This document shows, in pieces, positions 32,368 to 44,327 of a DNA stretch of 64,000 nt (position 1 is the stretch's first letter; every line of letters begins with the position of its first letter). Position numbers and translations under genes: made by a program. The stretch is from Eretmocerus hayati (Eukaryota; Arthropoda; Insecta; Hymenoptera; Aphelinidae): the NCBI GenBank assembly GCA_029851415.1, contig CM056742.1, forward strand, positions 82,574,748 through 82,638,747. The letters are read 5' to 3'. The notes under the pieces are model-generated. The model had not been told where the DNA came from. It ran no database searches and saw only the letters and a list, made by a program, of their open reading frames with translations.

Positions 32368-32407
<40 letters not shown>

Positions 32408-33090
32408 CTTTCTATATATCCTCCACTTTCTCATATTTTATGTGATGAATGTATCCGTGAAGAACTCTCTTGTCTGCGGACAACTAAGATACAGCGATCA
32501 ATCGATCGATCAATCAATCAACCAATCAATCTCTCTCTTTCTCTCTCTCTTTCTTTTATGTAAGCACATATGACTTGTGTAATCGGATTTTCGTCTACAC
32601 ACGAATAAAGCACATGTACCTATCTATCTATCTATCTATCTATCTCTTTCATATATCCTCCACTCTCTCATATTTTATGTGATGAATGTATCCGTAAAGA
32701 ACTCTCTTGTCTGCGGACAACTAAGATACAGCGATCAATCGATCGATCAATCAATCAACCAATCAATCTCTCTCTTTCTCTCTCTCTTTCTTTTATGTAA
32801 GCACATATGACTTGTGTAATCGGATTTCCGTCAACGGACGAATGAAGCACATTTACCTATCTATCTATCTATCTATCTCTTCCTATATATTCCCCATTTT
32901 CTCATATTTTATGTGATAAATGTATCCGCAAAGAACTCTCTTGTCTGCGGACAACTAAGATACAGCGATCAATCGATCAATCAATCAATCAACCAATCAA
33001 TCTCTCTCTTTCTTTCTCTCTTTCTTTTATGTAAGCACATATGACTTGTGTAATCGGATTCTCGTCTACGGACGAATAAAGCACATGTAC

Positions 33091-33128
<38 letters not shown>

Positions 33129-33740
33129 CTTTCTATATATCCTCCACTTTCTCATATTTTATGTGATAAATGTATCCGTGAAGAACTCTCTTGTCTGCGG
33201 ACAACTAAGACACAGCGATCAATCGATCGATCGATCAATCAACCAATCAATCTCTCTCTTTCTCTCTCTCTTTCTTTCATGTAAGCACATATGACTTGTG
33301 TAATCGGATTTTCGTCTACGGACGAATAAAGCACATGTACCTATCTATCTATCTATCTATCTCTTTCTATATATCCTCCACTTTCTCATATTTTATGTGA
33401 TAAATCTATCCGCAAAGAACTCTTTTGTCTGCGGACAACCAAGATACAGCGATCAATCGATCGATCAATCAACCAACCAATCAATCTCTCTCTTTCTCTC
33501 TCTCTTTCTTTTATGTAAGCACATATGACATATGTAATCGGATTTTCGTCTACGGATGAATAAAGCACATGTACCTATCTATCTATCCATCTATCTATCT
33601 CTTTCTATATATCCTCCACTTTCTCATCTCTCATGTGATAAATGTATCCGTAAAGAACTCTTTCGTCTGCGGACAACTAAGATACAGCGATCAATCGATC
33701 GATCAATCAATCAACCAATCAATCTCTCTCTTCCTCTCTC
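32363..33740 (+). repeat. 239-bp satellite B, segment 5 (about 5.7 monomers)
   Basis: The monomer order 32,373-33,340 parallels 22,510-23,724 joined to 29,662-29,914, minus about two monomers. It includes the diagnostic GGATTCTCGTC monomer followed without interruption by the CCGTGAAG monomer. The last monomer decays into CT-rich sequence at about 33,740. Confidence 0.92.
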
Positions 33741-36700
33741 TCTCTCTTCCTCGCTATCACTCACTAGCTTTTCCCCCTTCTTCTCTTTTATCCGATGAAT
33801 AGATAATGCTAACGCCTTGTTATGTATAGCAATTTGCTGGATCAATAGGGTCTTTGTGCCATGTCCTCAATGGAATGCTCCAACTTCTATCAAAAAATCA
33901 AACAATCAATCAATCGATCAATCAACCAAGCCACGAATCACTTCCTCCACCCCCTTGTTTGTCTCTCTCGTCGCCCCCCCCCCCTCCTTTTCAATATCTT
34001 TCGCGTGGGATTCAAGATAATCCGTTGAATAATCAAATTGGTATGGATATATATAAATAGGTATACCCACATATCATCCCTTTCATCTGGGCACGTGGAG
34101 CGACACTGGAATTTTTTCCCATTGTTGCGAGGCTGTCATGCTCCTCATCCCACAGTTTTCACAAGATCGATGTCGCCACCCTCTCAAAAATTCAACCCTC
34201 CCCCGTTTGGTCAGGTACTACGACAACTTGGTGAATCATCACAAATCTTCGTGAAAAGTGCTTTTGTTCCGCTATCCTCACGGATTTCTCATTTCCTGAA
34301 TAAAATGAGTCTCGAAAAATTGATATCTTTCGCATTTGACTACATATCCCAGATCTGTCCTAGAAACGAGCCACTCGTTATCAGCATCAATTTTGGATGC
34401 CCGGCCCTGAATTTGTTGCACTCGCAATAATCGGTGTCATCTTTTTGTTCAACCCAGTTATGGTTTGCCAGCCTCTTGGACTTGAGTCCATGATGAAAAC
34501 TTCTCTCATCAATTCTACAGTCACAAAAAGATTCAGTTTTCATTATCTCCAAACCCTGTTCGGGGTGCACATTTTCTTCCGTGAATTGAGACCGTATTCC
34601 CTACCTATGATACCTTGATATCCGTTTGCTTGTATAATTATGTTAGCACGAGCGACACCTCCTCTCTAGTTATTATGTATTTTGTCCCAGTTTTAACTGA
34701 CTTCATCCCTATTTGACTCATCAACGCCACATATTTGGCATTCAATTTTTTGGTTCCCATTTTTGTTCCCGGCTTGTAGCCCCACCATGCTGCCTAGCTA
34801 GAAGATTTTCTCATCATAATTAATCTTCTAGCCTGGCTAACATAACGTCATACTTCCTTCACACTGTTTTCTTTCTTCCGCCGCACTGTTTTCTTTCAAC
34901 TGGATATTTAATTTGAAAATTTGCAATTATCCGAACATTTTGATGAATATGTTCCTCATCCTCTTTCTCATTAACCTGAGTAAATTTGAAATACTATCAC
35001 ATGCAACTGGGTCTCAATGATATTCATTGCTCGACTTCTCTCCACCGAGTATTTTTGGCTGTGTGCCATATCAAACTAATCTCCTGGACTACCATCGTTA
35101 TTGATATTCACTATCGCGAATGACTTTTGTATGATATTCTGAGCTTTCGAGACCAGCCACATCTCAATCAGGCGCGGATTCTGATCTACTCGTATGCAAT
35201 CTTGTATCCAATCTTGCGTACGAAAATTTATTAAAAAGTCCGAAAAGACTGTCGATTCAATACCGGTAAAGCTGCTGGCAAGTCCTGAGAGGGCTCTCAT
35301 TTAGAACTATCATACATTACGACGGAACAATTCGTCATGGAAGCATCATATATCGCGATTATGATATTCTGGGCCTTTTTTTGTGAGTGATTTAGGGAGA
35401 TTACAATGTATACAGATGAAAGATTCATCTCTTTGTACAGCATTAACCTGTAAGGTTTGTCAACTTGTACGGTCAGAGGAACTATTAGAGGCTCACTGAA
35501 AACTCTTTCGTCCCACGCACTGAGAATACATCTTTCATCAATACTCAGCAATCTTGGCCAGATTTTTTGATGAGATGGACACTTCGTCACTCCTAAGCGA
35601 CACGCAGGTATCACAGAAGGAGCTGCATTCATTTTTGTGTAACCACGCATAACGTAGGTTTGATCATGTTCGTGGAATCAGGTAACGGCACAGCGACTTG
35701 AAGTTCATAGCCACTGATGCAGAACGAACAGAGTAGCGGGAAAATATTCGAGATTGTGTTCGGAAGGCATGCACGGAGATTGCTCTTTTTTCTGCCTTTG
35801 GGAAAAAGTGACAGCTTTGCCCCAGCTCGAAATTGCCTCAAGTACTCCGACCTAATTTTTCGGGAAGCTCAAACACATCCGAGAGATCAATGTTTTTCAA
35901 TCGAAAAGGGGAGGGGTGATGCCATTAACTCGAACGGACACGCGCAAATTTTACCGTGACCGCATGGCTTAACAGACTATAGAGCTTTGGAAATCGTTAA
36001 TGCCCGGTTATGTAATCAAACGTCATTCCTTGATATGTTCCGAGTAGCGAATGTGGGTGCCGCCACATCATTAGAACTGAATGTGTGCCGCCAATACGAG
36101 CGAAATCAATATGCGCTCTATTAGAGGTAGGCATTCCACTCGGATTACCGATGAAGTGTATCTATAGCAGACAACGGTCATTGAATGGAGCAGATGACAG
36201 TTATCTCTGAGGGGTTTTTAAAGCGTGATCTTGTCCTCAGCAAGAATTCTCAATACATCGTTGCGCACCAATCACGCAAAGGTTCCGATACTCGAAGCAA
36301 ACTTCATTCGACAGCGGTGTTCGATTGACACTCTGGGTGTATTGTAGATAATGCTCCATGAGAATATCAGAAAAACATCTGTATATAGTGAGTTATAAAT
36401 CCATCTCCGATTATGACAACATACACTTTGTGTATGTTGTCATAGCCGAAAACTCACGCATCGCTCATACGTGTGGCTATATTTATATCTTTACGGAGTT
36501 GCAATCCACGATGGCACAGTGGAACATGAAAATGGCGTATAAATCATTTACGTGTACAGCCTTTTTGCACGGGCTTCGAAATTCCGAGAGGGACGTCCAG
36601 ATATTGCGACCTTTTAGAGCTTTGAAGGCATTGTGAAACATAATAAGGATTGTTAAAGCCAACACGAAGCAGAACAATCTTTGTGGATCGCCTTTCTTTG

Positions 36701-38174
36701 AAATTGAATTCATTTATCAACAAGAGCCACGCCAATTACGAGAACTTCTCATAAAATTGTCATTCTAAATTTCAACGATCTGGTCATATCAAATTCCATT
36801 ATACGTGCGGTCGTAGGGCCTCGCCAGAAAGTGCTAATTTAAGCCATTGGTATCTATGTATTTGTCGAAACACTGGAATTTGAGTGCAATTCGTTACAGG
36901 ATTTCTGATCATAGAGGTGGATTCAGAAATCGAGACAAAATATAGTAGGATCAACCCGTTCAGGGAGAGTCATCCATTCGTTATTTCATTTGAGTCATGA
37001 ACCGGACTACCGTTTTGAGAGAAACATGTTTGTAGGGGATGAATTCTTCTTGCCCACGCCATTCACATTCTTGGCAAAGTATATCTACATTACGGTTGTA
37101 TAAATAGGTGTGGAAATTCCCATTGCAGACATGGTTCTGATTTTGGAGCTCGAAATTTTCCACTTCTACTCACTTTTGGCCGTAGCGCTGCGATCGAGTA
37201 GTGAGCGCACATATTGATGTTGATATTCACAAAACTAATACTTGACGTGATCAGGACTCTAACCCTTGTGCGCCACCATGTCGGCTAGCAATCACTGAAG
37301 GGAGTATCGTCAAAATTGCAGTCTGGCGTCACATCGCAACTCGTAGATGATTCATGATAGGGATATTTATGGTACAGCTATGAAGGGGGGAAAATTCGAG
37401 TGTAATTTATGGAATTGTGCATGTGTAAAATACGTAGTTGGTGGATTATTTCGAAACATCTAATTTGAGCGATTCGAGCCGCGGATAGTTGAAATTAGAT
37501 GTTTCAGCGATTTTCTCAATTTTCTAATGGTCAACAAATGTATCGATGGAGATCCATATCCAGTCCTGGGTCAAGAAGGCAAAGTATGATGCACAGTACA
37601 TTCCATCGTCTCACTTTTGTTACTGTGTACTCTAATGGAGGCGAATTTTCGCGGCGACTAAATGGCAGGGTTATATGAACTGTCGAATGAATATTCTCAA
37701 GAATTATCCAATGGAGCAAGTAATCGTAAGACAGTTCACGACATCGCAGATTGCATTAGTGTGCATTTGAGTAGACGATACATACTGTCCAAAATTCTAT
37801 GGATGAGTGGTTATGTCCTTAGTATGTTCTGATTCTGATTTCGAAAACATCTTACAACTCGATAGCAGCGCCCCACTCACCGAGGTGGAAATTGGTATTA
37901 CGCTCGGCTCAATACGAGGGCCAAGTTTTTAGATTTAGTTTCCAGACCTGTTTGTACGACCGTGATTGACATTAAAGATGGTCACTGGGGATACTTTTCG
38001 GGTAAAGCTCAATTGGTGAATATTGACATTTGAAAATTAGTAAGCTCTACCAGTGTGCACAATAACAATCGTGGTATGTACGCGTTAATATCGACGAGAA
38101 ATTCTCATCTTTATTCCACCTCGATTCTGAACGACTCAATCATAAACATCATTTCAAAATCGACGAAAAAATAT
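33741..38174. other. No gene recognised in 4.4 kb
   Basis: AT-rich sequence with a short CAAT/GATC microsatellite (33,896-33,930), a C run near 33,975 and ORFs up to 130 codons (34,038-34,430 plus; 35,297-35,650 minus), none with a recognisable domain. Confidence 0.45.
36412..36444. repeat. Perfect 15-bp-arm palindrome
   Basis: TATGACAACATACAC, TTT, GTGTATGTTGTCATA. The exact inverse arms around three bases would form a stable hairpin in RNA or single-stranded DNA. Confidence 0.85.
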
Positions 38175-39681
38175 ACCCAGCTAGCATCGCTCGCGATCAT
38201 TTTGGACATGGGACGTCCTCCCAATGGCAAATTTTAGGAAGGTCCGATTAAGATGACCAAATTGTTGGCTGAAAGACGGCTTCCGGGCAAGCTTTGGAAA
38301 TCTGTCCAACGTTCTTAAGTTTTGGGACGTCCCGAGAACATGCAGGGACATGCGCTCTTGAACCCAGGAAACATTACCTCAAAGGTATATCCAAACCACC
38401 ACCTCAAATATGTCGCTTTTTCGATGACCTTTTCCCTTGCCATGAGAGGACGAACGATCTTAAGAGGTCCGACTCGAAGTTCGGTTATGGAACGTTTCAA
38501 GGTTGTCCAAGGACTTGCACTTAAGGACAAGGTAGACATAACCTCAAACGCATGTCCAGATGACCAAAAGCGCGGGATGTCAAAAGAGAAAATGTCCAGC
38601 TCATGTACTGAAGATGTCCTTGACACTTATACCGTGAACCCGTTGTTGTATCGTGTCATATCTTAACGCATCTGACGTATGATTAAAAAACTAAATGAAA
38701 TACAGATGTGCGAGATCAAGAGATGTTCAATAGCCTAATAACTAACGATCATCACGAGTTCGACATGAGAAATCTGCATATATTAATTATAAATGGCTGG
38801 GAGTCACAACGCTATAATTCGATTAATACTGATTTTTTTGCATAATTCCAAGCATCTTAATCTTATTGGCAATTCTCTCGGAAAATTCTTTCAACAATAT
38901 CACGGCATTCCAAAAAATGGTACAAGTCGATGATTTGGTAACTTTTTCCCCGAGATTGAACTATCTTATCGTTGTTTTGCCCTTGCAATCGTCAAATTCT
39001 GACGCCCAAGATATTTCTATGAGTTTTGGTTCATTACGTGAAATTTTCATTTTTTTACAAAGATACGATGAAATCTTAATGATCATCTATTTAAATCAAG
39101 ACCTCTCGTTGATTCTGCAATGCATTGCTCATTAAAAATGGTTAAGTTAGTTGGGATAATACTTTTCTCTAGACGCTCAAGACTCGAATAGGCATTTAAA
39201 GACCCCTTATGTAACAAAAGCTTCTGGCCGAGTGGACAATAGCGAAGACTGGAAATCCGAAGGTGACAGGTTCAAATCTCAGCGGCGGCAGGTAATCACA
39301 TTAATAATTCTTTCCGGCACATCATTTGAATCAAATCACTGTAATTAATTTTCATGATTGATAAAGTTTCAAAAGTTGGAAAAAGTCCGCTCACCGCGCG
39401 GAAAATTTTTTTTTGTATTTCTTTGCTTTTTCCCGTAGGGGCAATAAACAGTATCCTAGGTGTCCAAATCATGTCCACAGGATGACCTTCGAACGTATTT
39501 TGGGTGTCCTTCGGAACGTCCCTGGGAAGTTCTTTTTGCATAACCAAAAAATGTCAAAAGAGTGGAAGTAGTGCGCCTTTCTGGCGAACAAATTGACGCA
39601 ATTTCGGACGTCGACAAACTTGCCATATTATCAAGGAGACGTTCCCAGGGCGTCTTTTCTCCATCAGAATGCTAGCTGGGT
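38175..39681. mobile_element. Candidate 1.5-kb DNA transposon relic with 13-bp terminal inverted repeats
   Basis: ACCCAGCTAGCAT at 38,175-38,187 is exactly inverted at 39,669-39,681. Similarity continues inward imperfectly for about 80 bp (GGGACGTCC..AATGGCAA..GTCCGA on the left; its diverged inverse on the right). GGACGTCC-like words recur inside (38,330, 38,500, 39,500). No transposase frame is seen. Flanks share only AT, so the target duplication is uncertain. Confidence 0.5.
39218..39290 (+). ncRNA. tRNA-Ser-like sequence (tRNA-derived SINE or pseudogene)
   Basis: Box A TGGCCGAGTGG (39,225-39,235) and box B GGTTCAAATCT (39,269-39,279) are 33 nt apart, close to tRNA spacing, and box A is typical of tRNA-Ser. 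The T stem and acceptor stem do not pair well, and Ser tRNAs need a long variable arm that is absent. It lies inside the candidate element at 38,175-39,681. Confidence 0.5.
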
Positions 39682-42600
39682 ATTTTGTAGTAGAGAAAAT
39701 TACAACGATTTGGTTGAACAGCAATTTTGTTGAGCAAACTTCTATGACTTCGTATCAATCGCGCGATCTCAGGACTCTTCTCATTGTTTTTCTTTCATAG
39801 TTCTCTTTCATACTTCCCACCAGGGCGCTATCGCACCTTTCAATACTTAATCCGAATTATGATCCATTCTTTCGTTATCTGAGTACCCTTTGATCCCAAG
39901 AAATCCGATGATTCAAGGAGATATGTAATAACTGAGGAATCATGCACCAAAGATCCACAGAATTATCACGGGTATATTTTCAAAAATGTGACGCAGTTTT
40001 GATCAAATGTTGCTTGCGTAGCGCGCATCGTATGTCTGGTATGCAATGGAATGAATTGTGATCCCGCTGGAGAATTGAAGCGTTCCACTGTTCCACTTCA
40101 GTAGCTCCTTGTTTGATGAAGTCAGTAGGTTCTTCATGAGCTCAATATGATCAACGATCAGATCGTTGAGTCTCGATCGCACAGATCGCAGATCTAGATT
40201 ATTCTCGGTCCGATATCCAGACACAACCAACGGCTGAATGAGACTATTTCATTCACATTTCAGGGAGCGCAGTTGCAACCATTTGTCCCCACATATTTAG
40301 CCTTTACATCTTCCCCATGCCTTACATGGAGTGTGCACTCTTGGAATCCGCCGTAATGAAGATGAGTTCTCGAAGCCTCTCGTGATCCGTAACTGTACGG
40401 AAGGAAGAATGGATGCAACTGGGCCTTCGCGGTGTTATGGCTACTGGCGATGGGGCCCGCGATCATTCCTCCTCATGATTATTCTCTGATTCTGTGGTCA
40501 GGTGTGATTTTATCAGTAATTTGGATTTGTGCTGCTGCTCACTTGAATATCCAGTGATTGGCAAAATTATTCAACACGATAGGCGCCGATACTTGTCCAT
40601 GTTCCAGATGACGATCATTGAGGTGGGTGAGAAACAAAGTCCCAACCCGCACAGGCATTCCATAATTGAGCCATGGGCGACCCCGCAGGAGAGCAGTTTC
40701 TCATCCTATGGATACGAATAATATTTCTCGGCCATCGGAGGTGGCCAAAAAATGGATTAGACCGAGAAATGATCGCCCCTCTAATTTCTCCTTGCAGCTT
40801 GGGACGCATGATTGATGTTAATTCTCAACGCACCGTCGAGAATCATGACCACTTCTGTTTCTATGACCAGCCCATCTTGAGAATCTTGGACGAAAATATG
40901 AGCATCTTGTAGATGGAACCATAGATTTGTCTACACAATTATAAGAGATTTTGATACATCGGGAAATTTCCACATAAAATGTGTCACGGTTCAGTCAAAT
41001 TGGTCTTTGAGTATAGAACTACGGGCAATGGACTGATTTATATATTAACGTAGTACTAGCGGTACTGATGAGTCCAAGCGCGAATTGGATCTTCGCTTGA
41101 CTCGATTCCGCCCGCCTATATAGGTATAGTAACGCACACAGCAGACGATAACCTAACCCCGAAACTGTCAAGAATAGTGACGTATTGGCTCAGATCTTTC
41201 TTTGTAGGCTCCTAATCGTTGATCTTTATGTTTCTATGCACTTTTTGTGTACTCTCACATCTGTGTGCTCTTCCCTGTGGAAATCAGATAGTTAGAAATT
41301 AGCGTATCGATAATTTCCCATGAGGCGCCGTGTGAATCGGCATTCACGGAATTGCCCAGAACTTTTCTCCGCGGCTCCTAAAAATTCCGAAATTTCAGCT
41401 GTGTCTGTTTGAGGCACTAATGTACTACTGTGCCGACTTTCGTAATTTTCTGATAGGTAATTCGAGTACCGCTATTACTACCTTAATGTTCCATGAACAC
41501 GTTGATGGGTCGCACGGCATTGCATGTAATGTAATGGAGACTAAGATAAACATGCAAGGTCCAACGCTAGTCACCACCCCAATGAAAGGGGGAAGAAGAA
41601 GGTGACATCGGATCCAGGTGACGAAATGAAAGACTCCTAATCACCTTGTGAGTTTTGTCAATTCTTGATTTCGACAACTGTTTCGAAAATTTTATGAATT
41701 CATATTTTTGGGAGACATTTGAGGAATGATACTCAAATGCTGCTTCTTGACGTGTAAGAGAAACTGGACAAGGAGCATTTCGTTACTCATGTTATGAGAA
41801 TTTTTGCAGGAAAAAGTCCATTGATGAAAATGATCAATATTACATATTCGTCTTCACCAGGTCTTCATCGAAACGATATATTGAGATACTGGTCAGGATT
41901 TCTAACGCCATTTCAAGTTTCATTAGGGTAGTCCCACCCGATTGATTACTGTACCTAGACCTGAGCAGTTAATGCAATCCATATTGCTTGTGGATTCTTG
42001 ATAGCCGTCAGCTCTATCGATTCATGATGTGAATGAAACAGAAGTTCGCAATTAAATAATGTTTGAATCTGACAATCTCCTGGCTGATCGGAGGGTAGAG
42101 TGGGACGAAGAGAACTTCATCTCAAAATGTCTCGTCGAGAATACAAACCACGAAACTGTATACGAATACAAACTTTGGATAGCTCTCAAAGAACCCATGT
42201 GTTCGCAGTCATCTTTCTATCACGATTTGTCTTTATAAGAATATTTTCATAGTCTATGGACTCGCCCTCACATGCAGAATCGTTGAGAGTAATCCGTTTC
42301 CATTCTCGGGGCGGGAACCCCATTTCGCATTTCACATGTTCGAACGTGCAAACAAACGCACTGAATTCTCGCTGGTATTTGAATACACAGTTTAGAGTGA
42401 TACGTCATGAATGTGAGGGCTTCTGGAGGGAAAGAAAAAAAGGTGATACCCTACGATCACAGATGATGCTCATAATTTCTTCCAGACGTCTTGCATTGGG
42501 CTTTCCTAGAATACAGTAATGGTATAATATTCGATGTTGCGGGAGCAGTTACACTCATCGCTGACCAGAAGTCAGGGAGGAATACCTGGAAGCTGACTAC

Positions 42601-43170
42601 CCCTGTGGTGGGCTGATACATCAACCCATGGCCCGTATTATGATTGCCTGAGGGTAGTACCTCTTGGGTTGTGTGGGAATCTACCCTATTTGACGCTCAT
42701 GACTTATGCTAAATTCATCGGCGGTGGGCTGCCGGGATACGTATTTTTGTAACAAAAGACACAGTTAAGGAGTTTCCCGTACACGGGGAGGAAATCCACA
42801 CTGGGCAACCGAAGTCACTCTCGCCATTTCTACATGGCTACAAGCACTGATATGGTCGAACTGCGTCGCTAGTACATAAACAACGGACATTACTACCAGA
42901 GAGACGTCGACTCCTTTGATTGCAAAGCAAGTCCCCAAATTAACCATGTACCGTTACTCTAGAACAACATAACACTTGGTAGGAAAGGATCCCGGAACGA
43001 AGCTCCTAGGGGGGGGGGGGTGGTTCTTACGGTGTACCAGCGTGAGATCCTGGAAGGAAGCACCTGGTGGTTCGTAAGATAGATCGGATGGCGTCGGGTA
43101 ATCCGATCTAAAGTACGACTCAGGTGGGACTTGGAGATCGAAGGACACGGATGCTACGGCAAGGTTCTCA
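39682..43170. other. No gene recognised in 3.5 kb
   Basis: Only short ORFs (up to 87 codons) without domains. A G run at 43,011-43,020 precedes the satellite A array. Confidence 0.45.
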
Positions 43171-43998
43171 AATTTGAACCCCCGATTTGGGGGTGTCGGC
43201 ATTCACCAGGGGGGGGGGGAAGCAAAAAATTCAGGCACCTTCTTTCGTCACAAGAAAGCGATCCCCATCGGGAAATTTTGGAACTGAGCCTCCTGGCCCG
43301 TTCTTAAAAAAATTCCCGATTTTCAACCCCCGATTTGGGGCGTCGGCATTCACCGGGGGGGTTGCAAAAAATTCAGGCACCTTCTTTTGTCACGAGAAAG
43401 CGATCCCAATCGAGAAATTTTGGAACAGAGCCTCCTGGCCCGTTCTAAGAAAATTCCCGAATTTCAACCCCCGATTTGGGGGTGTCGGCATTCACCGGGG
43501 GGGTTGCAAAAAATTCAGGCACCTTCTTTCGTCACAAGAAAGCGATTCAAATCGAGAAATTTTGGAACAGAGCCTCCTGGCCCGTTCTTTAAAAAATTCC
43601 CGATTTTCAACCCCTGATTTGGGGGTGTCGGCATTCACCGGGGGGGTTGCAAAAAATTCAGGCACCTTCTTTCGTCACAAGAAAGCGATCCCAATTGAGA
43701 AATTTTGGAACAGAGCCTCCTGGCCTGTTCTAGAAAAATCCCCGAATTTCAACCCCCGATTTGGGGGTGTCGGCATTCACCGGGGGGGCTGCAAAAAATT
43801 CAGGCACCTTCTTTCGTCACAAGAAAGCGATCCCAATCGGGAAATTTTGGAACTGAGCCTCCTGGCCCGTTCTTAAAAAAATTCCCGATTTTCAACCCCC
43901 GATTTGGGGCGTCGGCATTCACCGGGGGGGTTGCAAAAAATTCAGGCACCTTCTTTCGTCACAAGAAAGCGATCCCAATCGAGAAATTTTGGAACTGA

Positions 43999-44327
43999 CA
44001 AGGAGAGGTCATGGTCTGTGGGTCGTGGATTTGGCTGAAACTCTGGGAATCATCTCCTTTTGGCACCACGAGATGATGTCCAGAACGGCTTACTTGAATG
44101 CTAAAGTGTTTTAGAGCTACAGCTATAGAGATTATCATTGTCAGTATATCTATATATGCGACTTTTTAACATGGGCCTATATGGGCAATGCTAATGTCAT
44201 GGGTTGTAGCTCCAAAACGCTTCAGCATTCAAGTAAGCGGTTTTGGATATCATCTTTTGGTGCCAAAAGGAGATGATTCCCAGAGTTTCAGCCGAATCCC
44301 CGACCCACAGACCATGACCTCCCCTTG
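43999..44327. mobile_element. 329-bp MITE in satellite A, copy 1
   Basis: Inverted arms of about 125 bp, beginning CAAGGAGAGGTCATGG and ending ..CCATGACCTCCCCTTG, with about 90% arm identity. It is flanked by TGA at 43,996-43,998 and 44,328-44,330. The uninterrupted monomer reads GAACTGAGCC, so the 3-bp duplication and element ends are confirmed. Three-base duplications occur in Harbinger-like and CACTA-like elements; the family is not assigned. No ORF of its own. Confidence 0.88.

Noticed and set aside
37255..37315. tRNA-like match on the minus strand with GGTTAGAGTCC as box B
   Set aside because: The box A candidate is weak and only about 13-25 nt separate the boxes, too short for a tRNA.
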